Positions 32,040-38,567 of a DNA stretch of 64,000 nt are shown here, piece after piece. Location: contig NZ_LZRD01000023.1 in assembly GCF_001687325.1 (NCBI RefSeq), positions 180,606 to 244,605 on the forward strand. The letters are read 5' to 3'. Each line of letters starts with the position of its first letter. Position 1 is the first letter of the stretch. The position numbers were made by a program, and so were the translations under genes. Below the pieces are notes generated by a model, which was not told the origin of the DNA, ran no database searches, and saw only the letters and a list, made by a program, of their open reading frames with translations. Source of the stretch: Streptomyces sp. PTY087I2 (GTDB taxonomy: Bacteria; Actinomycetota; Actinomycetes; Streptomycetales; Streptomycetaceae).

Positions 32040-32088
32040 TTCGGGACGAAGAGGTCGTGGGTTCAAATCCCGCCGCCCCGACAGCTGA
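32040..32088. repeat. Right attachment site, third att copy
   Basis: Matches 7009-7057 at 48 of 49 bases; the difference (G for A at 32074) falls in the tRNA acceptor-stem portion. It marks the outermost right boundary of inserted DNA. Confidence 0.88.
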
Positions 32089-32092
32089 GAAG

Positions 32093-32154
32093 CAGGTCCC
32101 CCAACCTATTCGCATGAGTAGGCATGAGTAGGTTGGGGGACCTGTCTTTCTTTT
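32093..32154 (+). terminator. Strong terminator after the right att, probably the original tRNA-Pro terminator
   Basis: A 16-bp stem, CAGGTCCCCCAACCTA with TAGGTTGGGGGACCTG, and a 20-base loop containing a direct repeat GCATGAGTAG, followed by TCTTTCTTTT. It is the best terminator of the three behind att copies and lies on the chromosomal side. Confidence 0.88.
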
Positions 32155-32180
32155 GTGCACGACCAGGGGGGTTCGTGATC

Positions 32181-32746
32181 ATGACAGAGCGTGCGGTTCC
32201 GTCTCGTGTGGTGGCTGCTGAGCGTCTCGCCTCCGAGGCGGGGTTCACCAAGAGCTGCGTCCCCGAGGTGGGCAGGTTGCTCAAGGTGGCCGCCGCCGCG
32301 AAGCCCCACGGAGTCGTCGCGGAGAGCGGGACCGGCTTCGGTTGGGTACCGCCTGGTTGCACAGTGGGCTGGGGGCGGGTGCCCGGCTGGTCACCGTGGA
32401 GCGTGACGAGGAGATTGCCCGTCGGGCTGCTGGGGTGTTCGCGGACGACGACCGTGTCAGCGTGCTTGCCGGGGACTGGCGGCTGCTTGAGCAGCACGCC
32501 CCGTTCGATGTCTTCTTCTGCGACGGTGGGGGCAAGCGTGACGACCCCGAGAAGGTCGTCGAGCTGCTTGCTCCCGGTGGCCTTCTGATTCTGGACGACT
32601 TCACCCCGTCGCCCCATTGGCCGCCTCGTTTCGGCGGGGAAGTGGATGAGCTTCGGCTGTTCTACCTCAGCCATCCCGCCCTGGACGCCACCGAAGTGCT
32701 GACAACGCCCACCAGTTCAGTGGTTGTCGCGGCTCGCCGCCCCTAG
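32181..32746 (+). pseudogene. Frameshifted class I SAM methyltransferase (O-methyltransferase-like)
   Basis: The 5' frame reads MTERAVPSRVVAAERLASEAGF ... HGVVAESGTGFG; the 3' frame resumes GTAWLHSGLGAGARLVTVERDEE, FDVFFCDGGGK, LLAPGGLLILDDF and VVVAARRP to 32746. One base seems lost near 32340, where GTG is expected and TG is present, splitting the SAM-binding glycine loop. Restored, it would be a small methyltransferase of about 190 residues. Either a genuine mutation or a sequencing slip; it lies in a stretch with several other broken genes. The 3' end overlaps the arsM remnant by 30 bases on the opposite strand. Confidence 0.75.
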
Positions 32747-33456
32747 CTTGGTGGCTCGGACCGTGGCGGAGTGCAGTCCGTCGGCCACCGCGTGGGTGGG
32801 GGCGAGTTCGATGTCCGTGAAGCCGGCGGCCGCCAGGCCCTCGCGGTACTCGGTGTCGGTGAAGGACAGCGCGCCGGCGATGCAGCCCACGTAGTCCCCG
32901 CGCTCCGCCCGCTGGTCGGGCGTCAGCCGGTCATCGGCGACCACGTCGGAGATGCCGATGCGGCCGCCCGGGGCCAGGACCCGGAACATCTCGGCGAAGA
33001 CCGCGGGCTTGTCGGTGGACAGGTTGATGACGCAGTTCGAGATGACGACGTCGGTGGTGTTCGCCGGGAGGGGGATCGCCTCGATCGTGCCCTTGAGGAA
33101 CTCGACGTTCGTGGCGCCCGTCTTCTTCCGGTTCGCCAGGGCCAGGGCGAGCATCTCCTCCGTCATGTCCAGGCCGTACGCCTTGCCGGTGGGGCCGACA
33201 CGGCGGGCGGAGAGGAGTACGTCAATGCCGCCCCCGGAGCCGAGGTCGAGGAATCGGTCGCCCTCGTGGAGGTCGGCGACCGCGGTGGGGTTGCCGCAGC
33301 CGAGGGAGGCGGCGACGGCCTCCGCGGGGAGGGCGTCGCGTTCGTCGGCGGCGTAGAGGGTCCAGCCGAAGTCGTCGCCGACCTCGATGGTCTGCGGGCC
33401 GCAACAGGCGGTGCCGCCTTCGGTGACCTGGACGGCAGCAGCGGCGTAGCGCAGGA
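32717..33456 (-). pseudogene. arsM: arsM-like arsenite methyltransferase without its start
   Basis: Nearly full-length ArsM: ACCGPQTIEVGDDFGWTLY with the vicinal Cys pair, SLGCGNPTAVADL with the third Cys, FLDLGSGGGIDVLLSA (SAM loop), TEEMLALALANRKKTGATNVEFLKG and VISNCVINLSTDK with the arsenic-binding Cys. ArsM methylates As(III). Upstream of about 33456 the frame runs into inverted arsR sequence and has no ATG, GTG or TTG before the next stop, so the first dozen codons and the start are gone. An internal ATG at 33166 would give a truncated 149-residue protein without the SAM loop. Confidence 0.72.
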
Positions 33457-33460
33457 CGAG

Positions 33461-33623
33461 AGCGGCTGCTGCCCCACCCTGCTGGCCGCGCCGCTCGACG
33501 AGAGCCAGGCCGTCGAGCCGGCCAAGGTGTTCAAGGCGCTCGGCGACCCGGTGCGGCTCCGCCTGTTGTCGATGATCGCCTCGCGTGAGGGCGGTGAGAT
33601 CTGCGTCTGCGATCTCACCCCTG
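33461..33623 (+). pseudogene. arsR: arsR fragment
   Basis: In-frame residues SGCCPTLLAAPLD, VFKALGDPVRLRLLSMIA and GGEICVCDLTP are the N-terminal half of an ArsR repressor with its CVCDL metal site. The start codon is missing at the junction with arsM, and everything after CDLTP (the recognition helix) is deleted. Confidence 0.75.
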
Positions 33624-33655
33624 GCCGGACGGCCTGCCGCATCGGAGAACTTCCC

Positions 33656-33775
33656 GTGAGCGCTCCGGTCGCGGCTCGGCTGTCCTTGGTGGACCGCTAC
33701 CTCGCGGTGTAGATCCTGGTCGCGATGGCCGCCGGTATCGGCCTTGGGCGTCTCGTTCCCGGGCTCGGCGCCCCT
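33656..33775 (+). pseudogene. Acr3-type arsenite efflux gene fragment
   Basis: Starts at GTG 33656 and reads SAPVAARLSLVDRYLAV, then TAG at 33710 where Trp is expected, then ILVAMAAGIGLGRLVPGLG, the first membrane segment of Acr3 permeases. The remaining nine helices are gone. Confidence 0.65.
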
Positions 33776-33812
33776 GCCGCGTCACCCGCCGTCGCCCCGG
33801 AAGGCCCCGTCC

Positions 33813-33878
33813 GTGTCTGACACCGCCAAGCCCTCGGTCCTGTTCGTCGCCCTGATCGCCGAGATTGCTTCTCGGTAG
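33813..33878 (+). pseudogene. Possible arsC fragment
   Basis: From GTG 33813 it reads VSDTAKPSVLFV, like the start of low-molecular-weight arsenate reductases, then departs before the CxxxxxR loop and stops at 33878. Only twelve residues support the call. Confidence 0.4.
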
Positions 33879-33896
33879 GGCGTCAGGCGCTCTCGC

Positions 33897-34478
33897 TCAG
33901 CGGCACGGCTTGCTCAGGTAGAGGGCGTACTCGCCGGCCGAGGCGGTGAACTCGTAGAGCGAGGTGTCCAGGCCGCAGAGCGCGAAGCCCATCCTGCGGT
34001 ACGCGTGAAGGGCGGGGGCGTTGATGTTGGTGACCTCCAGCCAGACATGGCCCGCGCCGCACTCCCGGGCGAACTCCTCCGCCCGGGACATCAGCGCCCT
34101 GCCCACGCCTCTGCCCCGGTGGCCGGGGGCGACCTCGATGTCCTCCACGGTGAGGCGGCGGTTCCACCCCGCGTACGAGACGGAGACGAAGCCTGCCAGG
34201 GAGCCGTCGGGGGCCAGGGCCAGGAAAGTGGGATGCCCCTTCTCCGACCGCTCCGCCTCGTCTTCCTCGGCCCCTGAGTCCTCGTCCTCCTCATCCTCCG
34301 GGAACACCTTGGTCAGCGGTGGGTCCACCGGGGTCTCCCGCAGAGTGAAGCCGTTCTCAGCTGTCTCCACCTGGAAGACCGTGGCCGTGGTGAACGAGCC
34401 GTCCAGCGCTTCGACGAGCCCGGTGTCCTCGGGGGTGGCGGTGCGGATCTCGTACGTCGTGTCGTCGGCCGGGGGCAT
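33897..34478 (-). CDS. GNAT acetyltransferase, streptothricin N-acetyltransferase family
   Basis: 193 residues. The layout and wording match Streptomyces streptothricin acetyltransferases: TPEDTGLVEALDGSFTTATVFQV, FTLRETPVDPPLTKVFP, an acidic linker (EDEEDEDSGAEEDEAE), then SYAGWNRRLTVEDIEVAPGHRGRGVGRALM with the acetyl-CoA loop RGRGVG, and EVTNINAPALHAYRRMGF. The enzyme acetylates the beta-lysine of streptothricin and gives resistance. No streptothricin biosynthesis genes are in view, so it is a stand-alone resistance gene, as in many streptomycetes. The start at 34478 is the first good ATG. Confidence 0.82.
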   Translation of the reverse strand: MPPADDTTYEIRTATPEDTGLVEALDGSFTTATVFQVETAENGFTLRETPVDPPLTKVFPEDEEDEDSGAEEDEAERSEKGHPTFLALAPDGSLAGFVSVSYAGWNRRLTVEDIEVAPGHRGRGVGRALMSRAEEFARECGAGHVWLEVTNINAPALHAYRRMGFALCGLDTSLYEFTASAGEYALYLSKPCR

Positions 34479-34524
34479 GGGACGAGACTACGGCGAGGTG
34501 AGCCGGCGTCAGCAGGCCGCCTCC

Positions 34525-35313
34525 TCAGGAGCCGGGCGTCAGGTCGTCCGAGCGGCCCGCCTCGATACGGGACCACTGCGGGATGGGGCGGCCGTTGGTG
34601 CGCATGGGGTGTTCGGGGGGCGCGTCCATCGTCTGCGGCCAGCCGGGGGGCGAGTCCTCCCAGAGTTCCTGGCGGCCGTACACCGTCAGGTCCATCAGCG
34701 CGTAGTCGTAGTCCATCACCTCCACCCCGCGCAGCGTCGTCCAGTACGTCTCGTAGACGCGGTCGCCGTCGCGCAGGTAGCAGACCACGTGCATCATGCC
34801 GACCTGGCGTCCGGTCAGCAGCTCGTCGTTCGACGGGAGCGCCGAGTACCACGGCATCTCCCAGCCCATGAAGTCCCGGTAGCGGCGGCCCTCCTCGTAC
34901 GGGCCCTGGCAGAACACCGCGTACGTGATGTCGCGCGAGTGCAGGAAGGCCAGCTCCCGCACCTGGTTGGTGACCCAGGTGCAGCCCTCGCACTGGCCGG
35001 CCGCGTCGTGTCCCTCGTGCCACATGAAGTAGTACGCGATCAGCTGCCGGCGTCCTTCGAACGCGTCCAGCAGCGTGACCGGGCCGTCCGGGCCGGTCAG
35101 TTCGAGGCCGGCGTCCACCTCGACCATGGGCAGCCGGCGCCGGGCCGCCGCGATCGCGTCGCCTTCCCTGGTGTGCGCCTTCTCCCGGAGCCGCAGGGCG
35201 TCCAGTTCGGTCTGGAAGGCCGCCCGGTCGGCCACCGGCGGCAAGGCCGGCGCGCGGTCGGGGTCCGATACCTGGTCCGGGTGCGGTGTGTTGCCGCTGT
35301 CCTGCTCGGTCAC
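34525..35313 (-). CDS. DUF899 thioredoxin-like protein
   Basis: 262 residues. DUF899 traits: REKAHTREGDAIAAARRRLPMVEV near residue 45, LLDAFEGRRQLIAYYFMWH, CEGCTWVTNQV (a CxxC-like pair), FAVFCQGPYEE..YRDFMGWEMPWYS and VVCYLRDGDRVYETYWTT. The fold is thioredoxin-like; no activity is established. The region downstream of the gene is short (46 bases) before the acetyltransferase gene, which is read in the same direction. Confidence 0.8.
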   Translation of the reverse strand: MTEQDSGNTPHPDQVSDPDRAPALPPVADRAAFQTELDALRLREKAHTREGDAIAAARRRLPMVEVDAGLELTGPDGPVTLLDAFEGRRQLIAYYFMWHEGHDAAGQCEGCTWVTNQVRELAFLHSRDITYAVFCQGPYEEGRRYRDFMGWEMPWYSALPSNDELLTGRQVGMMHVVCYLRDGDRVYETYWTTLRGVEVMDYDYALMDLTVYGRQELWEDSPPGWPQTMDAPPEHPMRTNGRPIPQWSRIEAGRSDDLTPGS

Positions 35314-35543
35314 GGTCGTGTCCCGTCGTCGTACGTCGTCACGAGCCCCGTCGGCCGGAGGTCGGCCTCATCCGTCGGCATCATCCGTCGGCCCCGTCCA
35401 CCGGCCCCGTCCGCGGGCACGCGAGTTTCCCAGGAGCGCCCCGCCCCGATCCAGCTTCCCGCCCGGCGAGCCGGTCACCGCACCTGGACGCCACAACCGG
35501 GACGCCGTGACCGAGCCCGGCCGGCAGGCCCTAGAGTGCCTCC
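35314..35543. promoter_or_regulatory. Divergent intergenic region before the TOBE regulator
   Basis: 230 bases between the DUF899 gene and the TOBE regulator, with short GTCGGC/CCGTC-rich repeats (35350-35410) and no clear promoter boxes. Confidence 0.35.
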
Positions 35544-35939
35544 GTGCCGACGTACAGCATCGGCCGGGCCGCGGAGCTGCTCGGCGTCAGTTCGGAAACC
35601 GTCCGCCGGTGGGCCGACGGGGGGCAGCTCGCCATGGAGCGGGACGGGGCCGGGAACCGGGTGATCGACGGGGTCGGGCTCGCCGCGTTCGCCAAGGACC
35701 GGGCCGCCGGGCTGCATCCCGTGCCCGGGGAGACGCGGACCTCGGTGCGCAACGCGTTCGCCGGGATCGTCACCGCGGTCACCGTCGACGACATCGTGGC
35801 CCAGGTCGAGATCCAGTCCGGGCCGCACCGGCTCGTCTCCCTGGTGAGCCGTGAGGCGGTCGACGAGCTGGGCATCGAGGTCGGGGTGACCGCCACGGCC
35901 CGGGTGAAGTCCACCAACGTTCATATCGACCGGTCGTAG
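35544..35939 (+). CDS. MerR-type HTH with molybdate-binding TOBE (Mop) domain
   Basis: 131 residues from a GTG. An excisionase/MerR-like HTH at 1-55 (YSIGRAAELLGVSSETVRRWADGG) is joined to a TOBE/Mop domain at 65-131 (SVRNAFAGIVTAVTVDDIVAQVEIQSG, LVSLVSREAVDELGIEVG, ARVKSTNVHI). Mop domains bind molybdate or tungstate oxyanions. The protein is therefore a likely molybdate-responsive regulator or storage protein. It stands near a xanthine dehydrogenase-like operon and a second molybdopterin oxidoreductase gene, both of which need molybdenum cofactor. Confidence 0.85.
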   Translation: MPTYSIGRAAELLGVSSETVRRWADGGQLAMERDGAGNRVIDGVGLAAFAKDRAAGLHPVPGETRTSVRNAFAGIVTAVTVDDIVAQVEIQSGPHRLVSLVSREAVDELGIEVGVTATARVKSTNVHIDRS

Positions 35940-35955
35940 GGACCAGAGCCTCGGG

Positions 35956-37506
35956 TCAGCGGCAGAGCAGTGCCGCCTTCAGGTCCAGCTTGTGGTCCAG
36001 CCGGGCCAGGTCGCGGCCCGTCAGCATCTCCACGCGCTGGATGCGGTAGTGCACGGTGTTGACGTGCAGATGCAGCGCCTCGGCCGTCCGGGCCCAGGAG
36101 CCGTTGTGCGTGAGGAAGACGTCCAGGGTCTCCAGCAGCATCCGGTGCGACGGGTTCGTGGCGTCGGCGAGCGCACCCAGCGCGTGGATGCCGAAAGCCG
36201 TACGTACGTCGGAGGGGATGCCCGTGAGCAGGGCATCGAGCGTCGTGAGCTCATCGATCGCCGTCAGGCGGGACGTGGACGCCGCGGTCCCCTGCGCCTT
36301 CTCCGAGCGCGCCGCCGTCAGTGCGTAACGCGCCTGCGTCAGCGCGCCCTTGAGGAGCTGCGGGGTGGCGGCCGGGGTGCTCATGCCGCCGTGGAAGGGG
36401 ACGCTCCCGTTACGGGACTGGAGTGTCGGCCAGAGGCTCTTGAGTGCCGTTGCGATGGGGTCCTCGCCCGACTCAGCGGACGTGCCGATCACCGCCGTCG
36501 CCTCCCCCGGTTCCCCCGTCGGCAGCCTCCCCACCGCGAAACCGCGATCCGTCAGGTGGTGCAGCGCCTCGGTCAGGGCATCGAGGGTGCCGTCGTCGTC
36601 CGCCTCCCCCTTCACCGTGATCACCGTGTACGGGTCCTGATCCGCCAGTCCGCACGCCTCCAGCGCCCTCCGCAGCGCCGCCGGGGCGGCCGGGCTCGAC
36701 GGGGTGTCGATCAGGGCCAGGAGGTCCGAGGCCAGGGCGCGGGCGGTCGTCTCGCGGCGGCGCGCCGTCCGGCGGTGCTGGGCGAGCACCTCGGCTATCT
36801 CGTGCAGCATGCGCGGCGGCGTCCCGACCGGCTCGGGCAGGTGCAGATGCCACTGGCCGTACGGCGAGGCGTCCGGGTCGACGCTCAGGGTCGTGGTCGC
36901 CGTCAGGGCCTCGGCCGCCCGGCTCACCGGCAGCGGCGCGGCCGTCGGGGTGCGGGCGATCGTGCGGCCCGTGGCGCTGAGGACGTACGCGGGCGGAGTG
37001 CCCAGATGGGCGACGGCCCGGGTGAGCAGCGTGTCCGGGTCCGTGCCGTCCGCCAGGAGCCGGCTCAGCTCCGCCCGGACGTTCTCGGGCAGCGCGTAGG
37101 GGGCGGCGGGGCGGCGGCTCAGGTCGCCCCACTGCCGGAGGTACACCGTGTCGGTGACGGCCCGGAACGACGTGTGCACCGGCACCGAGAGGATCGCGAT
37201 GCCGTGCCGCCGGCACGCCTCGACGAGCACGTCCGGCACGCCCCCGTGCGTCTCCTCGCCGGCCAGCAGGGCCGCCGCTCCGGCCTCCCCCAGGGCGGCG
37301 ACGAATCGTTCCGCCTTGGCCTCGTCGTCCGCCGGGGCCCACCACACCAGTCCGCTGAGCACCAGCTCGCCGCGCTGGAGGAAGCGCCCCGGGTCCTCCA
37401 GGTCCGTCGCGGTCACGCCGCTGATCTCCCGGGTGAGCTGCGGGCGGTCGCCCCAGAGCAGGGTCAGGTCCAGGGACTCCAGCCGGAGAAGGTCTTCGAC
37501 GTGCAT
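35956..37506 (-). CDS. PucR-family transcriptional regulator
   Basis: 516 residues. The N-terminal PucR domain spans about 1-130 (MHVEDLLRLESLDLTLLWGD, GVTATDLEDPGRFLQRGELVLSG, GIAILSVPVHTSFRAVTD). A GGDEF-like central region follows, then a C-terminal HTH_30 domain (LLETLDVFLTHNGSWARTAEALHLHVNTVHYRIQRVEMLTGRD). PucR controls purine catabolism in Bacillus. Here the gene is divergent from FAD and molybdopterin subunits of a xanthine dehydrogenase-like enzyme, which makes control of that operon likely. Confidence 0.87.
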   Translation of the reverse strand: MHVEDLLRLESLDLTLLWGDRPQLTREISGVTATDLEDPGRFLQRGELVLSGLVWWAPADDEAKAERFVAALGEAGAAALLAGEETHGGVPDVLVEACRRHGIAILSVPVHTSFRAVTDTVYLRQWGDLSRRPAAPYALPENVRAELSRLLADGTDPDTLLTRAVAHLGTPPAYVLSATGRTIARTPTAAPLPVSRAAEALTATTTLSVDPDASPYGQWHLHLPEPVGTPPRMLHEIAEVLAQHRRTARRRETTARALASDLLALIDTPSSPAAPAALRRALEACGLADQDPYTVITVKGEADDDGTLDALTEALHHLTDRGFAVGRLPTGEPGEATAVIGTSAESGEDPIATALKSLWPTLQSRNGSVPFHGGMSTPAATPQLLKGALTQARYALTAARSEKAQGTAASTSRLTAIDELTTLDALLTGIPSDVRTAFGIHALGALADATNPSHRMLLETLDVFLTHNGSWARTAEALHLHVNTVHYRIQRVEMLTGRDLARLDHKLDLKAALLCR

Positions 37507-37709
37507 GGGCGGTCTCCTTGCGGGGTTCCGGGCACCCCTCCCGGCATCTCACATTCACGAGGTCGAGACGAGTCATTGCATCGTAAATGCAAGGCCAGGT
37601 GGCGCAAACACCTCTTGGTTGTTCCTCCAGCGTTACGGCTTCTGCCTGGTGTATTTCCGTACGGTGAACCAGTCGTGCGGGGCCCGTTCGCGCGGCTTCA
37701 CTGGCGGGC
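37507..37709. promoter_or_regulatory. Divergent promoter region of pucR-like and xdh-like genes
   Basis: About 200 bases. GGAGACC precedes the minus-strand start. The region around 37560-37620 is relatively AT-rich (TCATTGCATCGTAAATGCAAGG contains the dyad TTGCAT..ATGCAA at 37575-37592), a plausible PucR or core promoter site. Confidence 0.45.
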
Positions 37710-38567
37710 ATGGACCTCAACACGGTGCTCGACGTACGGGACGCCCGCAGCCCCGTTCCCTGGCGGCCGGGCGACGCCTGGCTCGGCGGGGGCACCTATC
37801 TGTTCTCCGAGCCCCAGCCGCATCTGCGCCGGCTCGTGGATCTCGGCCGGATGGGCTGGGAGCCGGTGCGGGAGCTGCCGGACGGGTCGCTGGAGATCGC
37901 GGCGACCTGCACGATCGCGCAGCTCTCGCGGTTCGGGAGGAGCTGGGGCGCGACCGCGGCTCCCCTGGTCGAGCAGTGCTGCCGCGCCTTCCTCGCCTCG
38001 TTCAAGATCTGGAACATGGCCACCGTGGGCGGGAACCTCTGCAACGCCCTGCCCGCGGGGCCGATGATCTCGCTCACCGCCGCCCTGGACGGGGTGTGCC
38101 TGCTGCGCGCCCAGGACGGTTCGCTGCGCCGGGTGAAGGCCGCGGACTTCGTCGTCGGGGCGGGGCGCAAGGACCTCGGCGAGGGTGAGCTGCTGCGGTC
38201 GGTGACCCTGCCCGCCCGCGCCCTCGCCTCCCGTACCGCCTTCCGGCAGGCGTCCCTGTACGGGCTCGGGCGCTCGGGGGCCCTCGTCATCGGGGCCCTG
38301 GACCCGGTGGACGGGTCGCTCACCGTGACGGTGAGCGCGGCGACGGTCCGGCCGTTCCGCTTCTGGTTCCCGCTGCCGCCGGACCGGGACACGCTACGCA
38401 CGGTGATCGACGCGGCGGTCCGGGCGGAGGACTGGTTCGACGACATCCACGGACTGCCCGCGTGGCGGCGGCACATGGCCCTCCGCTTCGCCGAGGAGAT
38501 CCGCCGGGAACTGACAGCCGGCACCACCGACACCGCCGACGCACCGGCCCCGGGAGGGCTTCGATGA
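37710..38567 (+). CDS. FAD-binding subunit of xanthine dehydrogenase family (CoxM/XdhB)
   Basis: 285 residues. CoxM-type FAD motifs: WLGGGTYLFSEPQPHLRRLVDLGRM (AGGT-like loop), then CTIAQLSRF, FKIWNMATVGGNLCNALPAGPMISLTAAL (TiGGN second FAD loop) and DFVVGAGRKDLGEGELLRSVTLP. The subunit carries electrons between FAD and the iron-sulfur and molybdenum centres. Its stop overlaps the next gene's start (ATGA), and the two encode one enzyme. The start at 37710 follows an ATG with a weak site. Confidence 0.9.
   Translation: MDLNTVLDVRDARSPVPWRPGDAWLGGGTYLFSEPQPHLRRLVDLGRMGWEPVRELPDGSLEIAATCTIAQLSRFGRSWGATAAPLVEQCCRAFLASFKIWNMATVGGNLCNALPAGPMISLTAALDGVCLLRAQDGSLRRVKAADFVVGAGRKDLGEGELLRSVTLPARALASRTAFRQASLYGLGRSGALVIGALDPVDGSLTVTVSAATVRPFRFWFPLPPDRDTLRTVIDAAVRAEDWFDDIHGLPAWRRHMALRFAEEIRRELTAGTTDTADAPAPGGLR

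Larger units (their letters stand above)
30241..32088. mobile_element. Remnant of a second tRNA-Pro integrated element
   Basis: It is bounded by the middle att (30241-30292) and the right att (32040-32088). It contains a dead integrase of a different type from the one at 9166-10670, one possible small gene and otherwise nothing. The att spacing of 1.8 kb and broken integrase indicate loss of most of an earlier element. Confidence 0.8.

Noticed and set aside
32040..32088. Third tRNA-Pro gene
   Set aside because: Same reason: partial tRNA sequence with one mismatch, serving as att.
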